DNA of 64,000 bases from Qipengyuania mesophila (GTDB lineage Bacteria; Pseudomonadota; Alphaproteobacteria; Sphingomonadales; Sphingomonadaceae), in the NCBI RefSeq assembly GCF_019711655.1, contig NZ_JAIGNU010000002.1:1-64000 (forward strand), read 5' to 3'. Position 1 is the first letter of the stretch. The number at the start of each line of letters is the position of its first letter. Position numbers and translations under genes: made by a program. Below the pieces are notes generated by a model. That model was not told the DNA's origin. It saw only the letters and a program-made list of their open reading frames with translations, and searched no databases. Shown one piece after another: positions 1-7,799 of the stretch.

Positions 1-191
1 CCCAGATTGCTCAGAGTGTATCCCGAGAAGATTAGAACCGCCCCAAGCATCCCCAGGTAGGTGAGCATGTCGGGCGACACCCAAGCGGGAAATTTGGAAC
101 AGATCCACGTCAGTAAGCGGCGTTCTTCACGCGCCAGGAAGTTCTCCTGGATCCGCTCGATCGGTTGAGTCTCGAGTGGCTTGTCGCGCAT
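1..191 (-). CDS. CDP-alcohol phosphatidyltransferase family protein, N-terminal fragment
   Basis: Only the first 63 codons are in the window; the gene runs off the left edge. It starts at an ATG read leftwards from 191 with a GAGG ribosome site a few bases upstream. The visible protein has a charged N-terminus (MRDKPLETQPIERIQ), then EERRLLTWICSKFPAWVSPD followed by a hydrophobic segment. This resembles the start of CDP-alcohol phosphatidyltransferases, integral membrane enzymes that swap a CDP-linked lipid headgroup. The catalytic DGxxAR motif would lie beyond the edge, so the assignment rests on the N-terminal pattern only. Confidence 0.55.
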   Translation of the reverse strand, partial: MRDKPLETQPIERIQENFLAREERRLLTWICSKFPAWVSPDMLTYLGMLGAVLIFSGYTLSNL

Positions 192-611
192 TGCTACCTC
201 ACGATTAAGAACACTTGCCGACGGTGGACGGCGCTGGCCCCTTAGCTGTGTGCCGATCGAATGGCGACTGACTCACGCCTTCAACAGGCCTCTGCTGACG
301 GCGAGCATACTCCTCCATTGCATTTCAGGAACGCCAACACGGGATAAAGGTTCTGTCGTAGCGCGGGATCGCAGCCGTGCCGGGTGATCTGCAGGGCCTG
401 TCCCCTAGGCGCTAACGTGCAGATTGCCCGTTTAATTCAGGCTGTGATGGCGAAAATTTACAATTCATCTGCGGTCAATGAGATAGCTTTTGAGATAGCG
501 ACCCGAAGGGCGCGGTCTTGTACCTCGCTTTCGCCTTTGGCCTCACCTCAAGGGTGAGGCCAAATTTTTGCCCGGCAAGCCGATCCGGCGTGGGCCACGA
601 GTTATGGCCGC
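192..611. other. Intergenic stretch without a recognisable gene
   Basis: No supported coding region is seen here; the short open frames have no ribosome site and no recognisable composition. It contains the inverted repeat at 536-564 described separately. The left part is the probable promoter region of the phosphatidyltransferase gene, the right part the 3' side of the TerC gene. Confidence 0.5.
536..569 (+). terminator. Perfect inverted repeat with T-run, terminator-like
   Basis: A 12-bp perfect stem (TTTGGCCTCACC / GGTGAGGCCAAA) with a 5-base loop is followed on the plus strand by TTTTT. It lies just past the 3' end of the minus-strand TerC gene, but the T-run faces the plus strand, so it may work in both directions or stop plus-strand transcription. 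Confidence 0.6.
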
Positions 612-1622
612 TCAGGGGCTCAATCGGTTGTGCGGTAATTGGGGGGCCGCATCCTCTCCGTGACGCGTCTTCCATAGCGAGAACAGCACTCCTCCTGCGA
701 TCAGTGCGGTAGTAGCTCCCAAGCTTAGCGCCGGCGGAAATTTGCCGCCGTCAAGGAGGAAGTCGGAGACAAAGATCTTCGATCCGATAAACACCAGCAC
801 CGCTGCAAGCGCGTATTTTAGATAATAGAAACGATGGATCATTGCCGAGAGCGCAAAGTAGAGCGCTCTTAAACCCAGGATCGCCATGATATTGCTGGTA
901 TAAACGATAAAGGTGTCGGTCGTGATAGCGAATATCGCGGGCACACTGTCAACCGCGAAGACCAGGTCAGCGAGGTTGATAACGACGAGCGCGAGAAACA
1001 GGGGGGTCGCGGCACGTACGACCTTTCCGGTCTTTTCGTCGATGACTTTGACAAACAAGTGCTGCGCGTGCAGCTCTTTCGTCACCCGCATATGGCTCGA
1101 TATCCAGCGCACCACCGGGTTATTCGCGATATCGGGGGGATGATCGCCGGCAAAAAACATCTTGATGCCAGTGAAGATTAAGAAAGCGGCAAAGATGTAG
1201 AGCACCCAATAGGCCTGATCGACCAGAGCGGCGCCGCCCGCTATCATCAGTCCGCGCAAGACGATCACTGCGAGTATACCCCACAGCAATGCGCGGTACT
1301 GGTATTTCGCGGGGATGGCGAAGAAGCTGAAGATCAGGCTGATGACGAAGACGTTGTCTATCGACAGGGCCTTCTCAATGAAGAAGCCAGTGAAATACTG
1401 CATACCCAGTTCGGGGCCGCGCTCCGTCCATATCCAGGCACCAAACGCCAAGGCGACGGCGATGTAGAAAACTGTCAGCTTCAGGCTTTCGCCAATACCC
1501 ATCTCGCGGTCCTCGTTGTGGAGGATGCCAAGATCAAATGCCGTCAGGCCCGCGACGAGGGCAGCAAAGACGAACCAAAACCAGGCTGGAGTGCCCAGAA
1601 AATCGAAGGTGAGGAATTCCAT
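612..1622 (-). CDS. TerC family integral membrane protein
   Basis: The 336-residue protein has about nine hydrophobic segments and the family signatures: FDLGILHNEDREMG near residue 30, EKALSIDNVFV near 85-95 and LADLVFAVDSVPA in the second half, with membrane-embedded acidic residues. TerC/Alx proteins are thought to export manganese or other divalent metals, and some are linked to tellurite resistance or protein secretion quality. The length fits the long Alx-like branch. A GGGAG ribosome site lies about nine bases before the ATG. It stands alone, upstream of a DUF465 gene on the same strand. The substrate cannot be told from the sequence. Confidence 0.88.
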   Translation of the reverse strand: MEFLTFDFLGTPAWFWFVFAALVAGLTAFDLGILHNEDREMGIGESLKLTVFYIAVALAFGAWIWTERGPELGMQYFTGFFIEKALSIDNVFVISLIFSFFAIPAKYQYRALLWGILAVIVLRGLMIAGGAALVDQAYWVLYIFAAFLIFTGIKMFFAGDHPPDIANNPVVRWISSHMRVTKELHAQHLFVKVIDEKTGKVVRAATPLFLALVVINLADLVFAVDSVPAIFAITTDTFIVYTSNIMAILGLRALYFALSAMIHRFYYLKYALAAVLVFIGSKIFVSDFLLDGGKFPPALSLGATTALIAGGVLFSLWKTRHGEDAAPQLPHNRLSP

Positions 1623-1681
1623 TGCGTCGCTCCCAACGGGTCAGTGGGGCGGCAACACCGATCGCCGCCGCCCCGTCAGCA

Positions 1682-1858
1682 TCAAGCCTCGCTTGCGCGC
1701 CGGCGCAGCGTTGCCACGATGCGATCCTTGATCGCTAGTTTGAGCTTTTTAAGCTTGAGAATTTCCAGCGGGTCGACCCACCGTTGTCGGCGGGCGTCCT
1801 CCAGAAGGCGGTCGAGTTTCTGATGGCGCTCCATCAAGCGGAACACGTGTTCGGACAT
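1682..1858 (-). CDS. DUF465 (YdcH-like) small protein
   Basis: This is a 58-residue charged helical protein. The start chosen is the ATG giving MSEHVFRLMERHQKLDRLLE, since GGAGATGAGACCG precedes it; a longer upstream frame has no ribosome site. The pattern with H..LD..I...... and LKKLKLAIKDRI is that of DUF465 proteins, short antiparallel helical hairpins of unknown role that are widespread in Alphaproteobacteria. It ends 59 bases upstream of the TerC start on the same strand and could be cotranscribed with it. Confidence 0.75.
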   Translation of the reverse strand: MSEHVFRLMERHQKLDRLLEDARRQRWVDPLEILKLKKLKLAIKDRIVATLRRRASEA

Positions 1859-2223
1859 CGGTCTCATCTCCCTAATCGAACAATGGGGTTCGATCGGATG
1901 AGCCGAGGGGCTTGGGAGGGGGGAAGCAACCCGGGCCACATCGGCATCATCCGATGCGGTCCGACATCACGCGCTGCAGCAGCCTCAAAGCTGATGCGGC
2001 ACGCCAGAGGGGCCCGGTCCGCGTACAAGAGCTAGGTGTGCTGAGATGAGATTCAACAGTGCCCCTCTCAAAAAAATTTCCAGCCGTTTGGGGAGCTGTG
2101 CACGCGAAACTTGGCCTAGTTGAGGTGTCGACATTGGGACCGGTTGAGGTCGGTCCTCTTTCAGCCAATTGGTGCAGAAAACCGTCATTTAGCTGAAGAA
2201 CCCATTTGAGCGTTCCCCAGCGT
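1859..2223. other. Intergenic stretch, no supported gene
   Basis: About 365 bases with no credible coding region. Open frames here lack ribosome sites and look like chance. A ten-base motif, GGCACTGTTG on the minus strand at 2054-2063, resembles one end of IS6-family elements, but no partner end or transposase remnant could be identified. The region next to 1859 carries the ribosome site of the DUF465 gene. Confidence 0.4.
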
Positions 2224-2916
2224 TTAGACACTCGTCCCCACCAGGCTCCCAATCAGGGCCGTGAGACCCATTGCCAGCGCGCCCCAGAAGACTACGCGGG
2301 CCACTGGGCGCAGCGGCTTTGTCCCCCCGGCCTTGGCCCCCACCGCCCCCAGCAAGGCAAGGAACAGGATCGAACCGACCGCCTGCCCCGGCACCACCAA
2401 CTTCATCGGCAGGAAAGCCACCAGCGCTAGCGGCAGCGCGGCCCCGGCGGTGAAGGAGCCGGCGGATGTGACGGCGGCCAGCACTGGGCGCGCCTCGGTG
2501 ATTGCAGTGATGTGCAACTCGTCGCGCACATGGCTACCCAGCGCGTCAAAAGTCGTCATCTGCTGGGCCACCTTGCGTGCCGTTTCAGCATCGACGCCGC
2601 GCTTTTCATAGATGCCGGCTAGCTCGGCTAATTCGACCTCCGCTGCGCTGGACAGTTCGGCCTTTTCCCGGGCTATATCCGACTGTTCGGTATCCGACTG
2701 CGAACTGACCGAGACGTACTCGCCCGCCGCCATCGACATTGCGCCGGCCACCAGCCCGGCCACGCCCGCCACAAGAATCGCCGGCCGGTCCGCCCCCGAT
2801 GCTGCCACGCCCAGGATCAGACTGGCGGTGGACACAATCCCGTCGTTCGCCCCTAGCACGGCGGCGCGCAGCCAGCCGATGCGGGAAACAAGGTGTTGTT
2901 CGGTATGCGGCCTCAT
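2224..2916 (-). CDS. VIT1/CCC1 family metal transporter
   Basis: The 230-residue protein starts with the family hallmark WLRAAVLGANDGIVSTASLI, followed by four more hydrophobic segments and a central acidic helical hairpin (about residues 85-130) with ELAELAGIYEKRGVD. VIT/CCC1 transporters move ferrous iron or manganese across membranes, in eukaryotes into vacuoles; the acidic cytosolic hairpin binds the metal. Bacterial members are less studied. AGGAGG precedes the ATG. The first four bases overlap the end of the membrane LuxR gene (ATGA), and a b-type cytochrome lies just upstream, so the three form one operon. Confidence 0.85.
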   Translation of the reverse strand: MRPHTEQHLVSRIGWLRAAVLGANDGIVSTASLILGVAASGADRPAILVAGVAGLVAGAMSMAAGEYVSVSSQSDTEQSDIAREKAELSSAAEVELAELAGIYEKRGVDAETARKVAQQMTTFDALGSHVRDELHITAITEARPVLAAVTSAGSFTAGAALPLALVAFLPMKLVVPGQAVGSILFLALLGAVGAKAGGTKPLRPVARVVFWGALAMGLTALIGSLVGTSV

Positions 2917-3443
2917 GCGGTGTCTTCCTCCTCTGTCCCCTTCGGTCGTAGAAATGAGGTATCGATCAGTTCGTCCACGAACAGCGCCAGCAGAGCGGTG
3001 TGCGAGGTGACCCCCGCCTTGGCATAGATGCGTGCCAGTTGCGCCCGCACTGTGCCCGTCGCTGCGCCGCGCATGGCGGCAATTTCGGCCACGTCGCAGC
3101 CCTTGAGGGCAAACAATGCAACGTCAGTCTCGGCCGGGGTCAGGAGCCACTGGGCGAAACGAAGTTGGACCAGCTGGCCCAGCGCGCCGCGAGCCACCGC
3201 CACGGAAGCCTCATCGGTCCGCGCGCTGGCAATCAGATGGCGGATCTGGATCGCGCCCAGCACCACCGAAACGATCAGGGTAAGCGCAGCTACGCTTTCC
3301 ACGATAAGGTGACCATCGGCCGGCTCGCTGGCCATGTCCCCCGCCAGGTCGGCCAAGAAGAAGGCCGCGGCAAGCGCCTGGAGGACCACGACGAAGGTCA
3401 TCGCCGTGGCCCGGTGTTCTAGTTTTCGTGCCCGCCCCTGCAT
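2913..3443 (-). CDS. Membrane-anchored LuxR-type helix-turn-helix regulator
   Basis: The 176-residue protein has two N-terminal transmembrane segments (about residues 15-34 and 46-66) and a C-terminal GerE/LuxR-type DNA-binding domain (about 100-160): LTPAETDVALFALKGCDVAEIA, then GTVRAQLARIYAKAGVTSHT. There is no receiver or autoinducer domain, so the membrane part must do any sensing. The frame begins nine bases after the cytochrome gene and overlaps the VIT transporter gene by four bases, implying translational coupling and a job in controlling this operon or related metal genes. No clear ribosome site precedes the ATG, consistent with coupling. Confidence 0.72.
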   Translation of the reverse strand: MQGRARKLEHRATAMTFVVVLQALAAAFFLADLAGDMASEPADGHLIVESVAALTLIVSVVLGAIQIRHLIASARTDEASVAVARGALGQLVQLRFAQWLLTPAETDVALFALKGCDVAEIAAMRGAATGTVRAQLARIYAKAGVTSHTALLALFVDELIDTSFLRPKGTEEEDTA

Positions 3444-3452
3444 GCAGCTGGT

Positions 3453-4070
3453 TTACCGGCGGCGGGGCAGCATCGCCAGCACAACGTGCCGGCCGCTGCG
3501 CCGGGTCTCGAAGGCCACGCCGGCGATGTGCAGCACGATCAGCAGGTAGAGCAGGTTGACCGCTACTTCGTGTACTTCTTCCCACCCCTCCTCTTCATGG
3601 CCGCCTTCCTCGTGGCCTTCGCCGTCTTCCTCGGCGTCCTCGCCATATTCGGCGTCGCCACAGGCGGCTGGGTGGCCTTCCTCGCGGCTCTCGCCCTGCG
3701 GGGGGAAGCCGGTCATCACGATTCCACTGGCAACGATTACGCCCAGGCACGACCAGATGGCATAGACCATTAGCGACCCAAGCGGGTTGTGGCTGGCGTG
3801 CTCGCGCTTCTCGCCGCGGCGGATTTCACCGATATGGTGCAGGGCACGGGCGGGGTTGGGCGGAAAGGCGGAGAAACGTGCCTCGGTCGGGCCGATCAGG
3901 CCCCACAACAGGCGCAGCGCCAGAATCGCGGCCAGGGCATAGCCGACCCATACGTGGACCGAGCTGCCCTCCTCGGTGAACAGGGCGTTCGTCAGGATGG
4001 CCAAAACGATCGTCCAGTGGGTCAGCTTGACCACCGGATCCCAGTTTTTTGTCTTGCTTGGCGCGGTCAT
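3453..4070 (-). CDS. Cytochrome b561-like membrane protein with acidic His-rich loop
   Basis: The 205-residue protein has four transmembrane segments. Candidate haem-ligand histidines lie in or near the helices at about 18 (LTHW), 39, 94 and 181 (VLHIAGVAF). Between the third and fourth segments, residues 126-168, sits an insert dominated by Glu, Asp, Gly and His with four histidines, which looks like a metal-binding loop. The family moves electrons across the membrane, between quinols or soluble donors and acceptors. AAGGAG precedes the ATG. It heads the operon with the membrane LuxR regulator and the VIT transporter, which suggests redox handling of a metal, possibly ferric reduction (inference). 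Confidence 0.75.
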   Translation of the reverse strand: MTAPSKTKNWDPVVKLTHWTIVLAILTNALFTEEGSSVHVWVGYALAAILALRLLWGLIGPTEARFSAFPPNPARALHHIGEIRRGEKREHASHNPLGSLMVYAIWSCLGVIVASGIVMTGFPPQGESREEGHPAACGDAEYGEDAEEDGEGHEEGGHEEEGWEEVHEVAVNLLYLLIVLHIAGVAFETRRSGRHVVLAMLPRRR

Positions 4071-4445
4071 GGCAGCGGTCTCCTTGGCTGTAATGCCCGC
4101 GACCGGCCGGGTGAGGGATCGGGGAAAGTCTCCGGACTAGCCGCGGGCAAGCGCCAGATGGCGCGGCGACGGGCGCGGCGGAATCGGCCCGGCGCTTACG
4201 AGCACCAAGATAAGCGGGTGCTTATGCACTGTGTTCGCGCAACGAAGTCCAGCGTATGACGACAGACATTGGAGGTACCCATTGTTCGGACCAAAGCTGC
4301 CGGTCCGCTATCGGGCATTCTCTGGAAGATCCCGAATGTCTGAAAAGGGGGCGCATTGCGGACGTGCCGCTCTCCTGGAATGCCGCTAGTCGGTGTTTTT
4401 GTACCTCTGGTGTGTTTGGTGGCGATAGGGCAGTATGATCCTCTG
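4071..4445. other. Intergenic boundary region between core genes and lower-GC element
   Basis: No supported gene is present. Base composition drops noticeably to the right of about 4200, marking the likely left edge of the foreign segment. The promoter of the cytochrome operon should lie in 4071-4200. No copy of the tRNA-Tyr 3' end was found here. Confidence 0.4.
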
Positions 4446-5627
4446 TCAGGCGCTGACAGCGGCTCGGCGTCGAAATTTATTGATGTTAGAGATTTGGACA
4501 ACGTTAGCGAGACAATGGTCTGCGATTGAAACCTCTCGCCCAAAGATCTCCAAACCGATTGCCTTTTCTCGTATTGCCTCAGAGCACGCGCCACTTAACC
4601 GTCGGTCGAGACACCCTCCTTCGAGAGCAAAAATTAAATTGCCGCAGCTCCGAATTCCTGCCGCGGAGAGCTGCGCTTTCCAACTGGCCTCAGCTTGCTG
4701 GAGAGCGAACCTGCCGGACCGGGTGTGCATATCGTACGCAAAAGACGGGTAAGGACCAATCATCTCCGGTTTTGGAATTCTTTCGGCAATCGTCGGCGAT
4801 AGCGGATTGGCATCAGCATATCTCCCCAGCAGGACGTAAGGAATGGCGAGACTATCTCGGCATCGGCTCAGCCCCATCCTAACGATGTAATGAAAGATCA
4901 AAGGGGCTCCCTGCATTGTGAGAAGCCTTAGAAGTCCCCCCTGGCCCGCGCCCGCAATAGCTCGTAATTTTCGACTCCGTAATCTGCCTGTCCCATGCAG
5001 TAGCCAGAGAGAGATAAGCTGCTTTGAGGAGCCAAACTCATTCGTTCGCACGATCCCGCAAAGTGACTCTTCGTCGAGGTCGTAGAGCGGTTTAGCAAGC
5101 GTCTTAGAATTGGGATCGTACTCGACGAGGCTAAGCATTTCACAAGCCAGCCGACTCTTTACAGCCCCACTCATCTGCGTAGCCAGATAAACCGCAAGTC
5201 GCTCCTCACCTAGGCGTTGCCTGCGGCGCTTGTCCCCGAGAACAGCCAAGGTTGCTGCAATTAATTTCAAATCACCAAGGCCCACATCCTCAAGAGCTAT
5301 GATGGCGAGCCTGCGGAAGGTGTGATCCGCATCGATTTGGACGCCGCTTCGCGCATATCGTTCAGCCAAGTCAACGTGGCCGCGACGGATGCATTTTTGG
5401 AGCGCGCTTGTGGTGAGCCACTTGTCGCCGGTGTACAGGACCTCGGCCCGAATTGGAGGAAGTCCGCTTTCTAATGTGGCACGTTCAATGTCCTCCCACA
5501 GAAGCTCATCGACCGATCTAAACATTGAGGAGCTGACAACGCGGTCCCCTCCGATTGCCGCATCTGACGGTGCCCTCATTAAGCACGGCTGGCGCAGAGC
5601 GACAAGCGATTCCCAAATATCAAACAT
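4446..5627 (-). CDS. Stand-alone protein with MgsA/RarA C-terminal-like region
   Basis: The 393-residue protein has no Walker motifs. Residues about 70-120 (SALQKCIRRG, then RRLAIIALEDVGLGD) match the helical region after the AAA+ module in MgsA/RarA proteins, which reads roughly SALhKSxRGxD ... ARRLxxxASEDIGxAD and belongs to the clamp-loader-like oligomerisation part. The rest is not recognised. RarA acts on stalled replication forks; this protein would supply such a helical module without the ATPase (inference). AAGGAG lies six bases before the chosen second ATG and touches the first one, so the start at 5627 is preferred. It follows a membrane protein gene on the same strand inside the tRNA-Tyr element. 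Confidence 0.55.
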   Translation of the reverse strand: MFDIWESLVALRQPCLMRAPSDAAIGGDRVVSSSMFRSVDELLWEDIERATLESGLPPIRAEVLYTGDKWLTTSALQKCIRRGHVDLAERYARSGVQIDADHTFRRLAIIALEDVGLGDLKLIAATLAVLGDKRRRQRLGEERLAVYLATQMSGAVKSRLACEMLSLVEYDPNSKTLAKPLYDLDEESLCGIVRTNEFGSSKQLISLWLLHGTGRLRSRKLRAIAGAGQGGLLRLLTMQGAPLIFHYIVRMGLSRCRDSLAIPYVLLGRYADANPLSPTIAERIPKPEMIGPYPSFAYDMHTRSGRFALQQAEASWKAQLSAAGIRSCGNLIFALEGGCLDRRLSGACSEAIREKAIGLEIFGREVSIADHCLANVVQISNINKFRRRAAVSA

Positions 5628-5702
5628 ACGCATCTCCTTGTTTTACAAAGAGAAGGTTAGTTCTGTTTACCCCGCTCGATAGGAAAATCGAATGTTATCC
5701 GG

Positions 5703-6515
5703 CTAAAGAGCGCGACCTAGTTCGTAAGTAAGAATTTTACCGCGTGTAGGGTCGATAAAGAGCGAAACGTCAGCGTCGGGGAAATAGTAAATCACGCTCC
5801 TTACGGCATTCGGGCTATCATAGCTTTCAAACCGACCGAGCCGAGCTTGAAGTTCAGCATCGGACCAAACCCTATTCAAATCCATCTCGCCTAAGACCCA
5901 GCGCTGCATACGAGCCTGGGCCTTAGCGTGTTCTGCAGTCTCGCCGGAACCTCCCAAAGTGATGCTCTGAGTTGCAGACATATCGGGCACGTTAGAGGCC
6001 CTTGGATTTCTCGCCGCCCCCCAGCGAGCGTAATATGACACCTCGGCTTCATATTCACCGGTAGGGAGACTTTTGCCGTTTAACGTTGTGTCGAGGACGA
6101 AGGAGGTCGATTGCTCATCGAGCGTCACCTTTCTCTGTTCGCCGATCCAAGTCTCATGATCTAGTTGGCCCGCTAATGTTACGTCGGCCATAATCTCAAT
6201 GGGCAAGGGCGCATTCGTAGAAACGATGAATTGAATCTGAGTATCAGAGATCGGAGTAGCACTCATGATGATCTCATAAGCGCTGGATGCCAATCGCTCC
6301 TGGTCTGGGTCTGTCTGTCCTTCGCCCTCAATCGAGGGGTTAGACGGACCCCGAACGGGATCATCACTCGGCGAAGTCAACCAATACCCAACTAGAGAGA
6401 GCGAAATCACTGAAAAAATGCCGATCCAAACAAACCTTAGATTGGATCGCTTCTTGGGCTGTGCGGAGGTCTCAATCGCTCCGCCTGATGCGACGTATTG
6501 CTTCAACCTTTCCAT
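5703..6515 (-). CDS. Membrane-anchored protein of unknown function
   Basis: I do not recognise the family. The start chosen gives MERLKQYVASGG with AAAGGAG upstream; the longer open frame would run into the divergent XRE gene. The 270-residue protein has a short cytoplasmic tail, one transmembrane segment (about residues 27-46, FVWIGIFSVISLSLVGYWL), a Pro/Asp-rich linker and a predicted extracytoplasmic domain with alternating strand-like segments and a C-terminal part reading SVIYYFPDADVSLFIDPTRG. It lies 75 bases upstream of the MgsA-like gene on the same strand and is divergent from the XRE regulator, which may control both. Confidence 0.6.
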   Translation of the reverse strand: MERLKQYVASGGAIETSAQPKKRSNLRFVWIGIFSVISLSLVGYWLTSPSDDPVRGPSNPSIEGEGQTDPDQERLASSAYEIIMSATPISDTQIQFIVSTNAPLPIEIMADVTLAGQLDHETWIGEQRKVTLDEQSTSFVLDTTLNGKSLPTGEYEAEVSYYARWGAARNPRASNVPDMSATQSITLGGSGETAEHAKAQARMQRWVLGEMDLNRVWSDAELQARLGRFESYDSPNAVRSVIYYFPDADVSLFIDPTRGKILTYELGRAL

Positions 6516-6648
6516 AATGCGCTCCTTTGCATCGAAGCGTAGCGAATATCGCTTTTCTGGCAATGTTATTACGGAATGGCAGCAACTAGTAATGTCATTC
6601 CCTGCCTGAATCTGCTCGCCGAACCTATGCCGCTCACAGGAGTACGGC

Positions 6649-6984
6649 ATGGCGAAGCTGCAAGTTCAGTTCGGGAATCTCGTTGCAGCACATCGCCGCC
6701 GACGTGGTCTCACCCAGGCCGCGCTGGCCGAGAGTTGCGATCTTAGCGAGGATATGATTGCTCGGGTTGAAGCAGGAGGCACCGGCGCGAGCTTCAAAAC
6801 CATCGAAAAAATCGCTGATGCTCTAGGAGTTAGCGCGGCAGCTCTGTTCGATGACACAATCGGCTTCGCTGATAGCGATTATCCAGAATTGGCCGTACTT
6901 AGGTCTCGTTTGGCAAAACTATCTGCGACCGACCTGCGTTGGCTCATAGGTATTATGGAAGCAATTCTGACACCAAAAAGATGA
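6649..6984 (+). CDS. XRE family helix-turn-helix regulator
   Basis: This is a 111-residue protein. Residues about 8-65 form a Cro/CI-type domain: LVAAHRRRRGLTQAALAESC, DLSEDMIARVEAG, then KTIEKIADALGVSAAALFDD. The C-terminal 40 residues are helical and probably mediate dimerisation. CAGGAG precedes the ATG. It is transcribed away from the membrane-protein/MgsA-like pair with 133 bases between the starts, the normal place for a shared operator, and it converges on the serine recombinase gene. A role as the element's repressor is likely but inferred. Confidence 0.85.
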   Translation: MAKLQVQFGNLVAAHRRRRGLTQAALAESCDLSEDMIARVEAGGTGASFKTIEKIADALGVSAAALFDDTIGFADSDYPELAVLRSRLAKLSATDLRWLIGIMEAILTPKR

Positions 6985-7072
6985 CTCGGCGACAGTGCCA
7001 TCTCAGAAGTGTGCGCAAGCCCGGAAATGCGGGGTTCTGATGCAGCTTCCTCACAACCCACCAAACCTTGTT

Positions 7073-7723
7073 TCAGTCTCTTTTGAGCCCAAGGTATCCT
7101 CTCGTTCGAGAAACCTGTGTTGCAGTCCAGCTGTGACCCTGTCTGGTCGAGAGACCTCGCCGATTTAATTCATCAGCTACTGACGTGAGGGTCCGATTTC
7201 CATCCAAGAATAGCTCTTCAAACTGGCTTCGTAGGCCCTCGGCAAATCCAATCGCAGCCCTCCTGTTCTGTTCAGCAAGAATTTTACCATGAGGACCAAG
7301 CCTAACACCCCTCGCCTTTGCTGCCGCGAGCGCGACTTTTGTCCTCACTGAGATTTGCTCTCGTTCATGCTCTGCGAAGGCCGACATGATGTGAAGCATC
7401 AGTCGGTTTGCATAGGGTGCGTCGCAAGCGACAAACTCCACCCGTGTTTCCATTAGCTGCGAGATGAAGGCGACGTTCCGTGCAAGACGATCGAGCTTAG
7501 CGATCACGAGAGTTGCCTTGTTCTGCCGGCAGGCATCTAATGCCGCCTCAAGGATCGGGCGCCTGCTTTTCGCCCCGGACTCGACTTCCATGAACTCTTC
7601 CACCAGGTCTCCAGAATTTCCGGCCAGGTACGATGCCACGGTTTGTCGTTGAGCATCGAGACCTAAACCGGAAATACCCTGGCGGCTGGTGGATACACGG
7701 AGGTATGAGACGAACTTTTCCAT
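7073..7723 (-). CDS. Small serine recombinase (resolvase/invertase type)
   Basis: The 216-residue protein has the resolvase catalytic domain: YLRVSTSRQG with the nucleophile Ser near residue 12, LGLDAQRQ, then LVIAKLDRLARN and the E-helix region AFAEHEREQISVRTK. The C-terminal 60 residues carry a helix-turn-helix (SVADELNRRGLSTRQGHSWTATQVSRT). Such enzymes resolve dimers, invert segments or move small elements. It is complete and all catalytic arginines appear present. No ribosome site precedes the ATG; the start codon instead overlaps one arm of an inverted repeat (7723-7760). It sits in the element that also has a tyrosine integrase. Confidence 0.85.
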   Translation of the reverse strand: MEKFVSYLRVSTSRQGISGLGLDAQRQTVASYLAGNSGDLVEEFMEVESGAKSRRPILEAALDACRQNKATLVIAKLDRLARNVAFISQLMETRVEFVACDAPYANRLMLHIMSAFAEHEREQISVRTKVALAAAKARGVRLGPHGKILAEQNRRAAIGFAEGLRSQFEELFLDGNRTLTSVADELNRRGLSTRQGHSWTATQVSRTRGYLGLKRD

Positions 7724-7760
7724 TTAACACAGACATTTATAGGTTGGTTTGTGTGTTAAA
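7723..7760 (-). promoter_or_regulatory. Inverted repeat over the serine recombinase start, possible operator or crossover site
   Basis: Two perfect 9-bp arms, TTTAACACA at 7723-7731 and TGTGTTAAA at 7752-7760, flank 20 bases that include TATAAA on the minus strand. The inner arm touches the recombinase ATG. Size and position fit a dimer-binding site used for autoregulation or as a recombination site; this is inference. Confidence 0.5.
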
Positions 7761-7799
7761 CGCTATGCAATGACGTTCCGCAGTCCAGTGAAATCGATT

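Noticed and set aside
223..237. GGTGGACGGCGCTGG as a degenerate copy of the tRNA-Tyr 3' end (13 of 15 bases)
   Set aside because: The match is short, GC-rich and imperfect and stops at once on the side of the T-loop. Not enough to call it the distal attachment site, although orientation would fit.
2054..2063. GGCACTGTTG resembling an IS6-family terminal repeat
   Set aside because: Only ten bases match, the next bases differ, and neither a partner end nor any transposase remnant lies nearby.
4196..4594. Open frame of 132 residues across the element's left edge
   Set aside because: It overlaps the MgsA-like gene antisense-wise in composition, has no ribosome site and no recognisable pattern; treated as chance.
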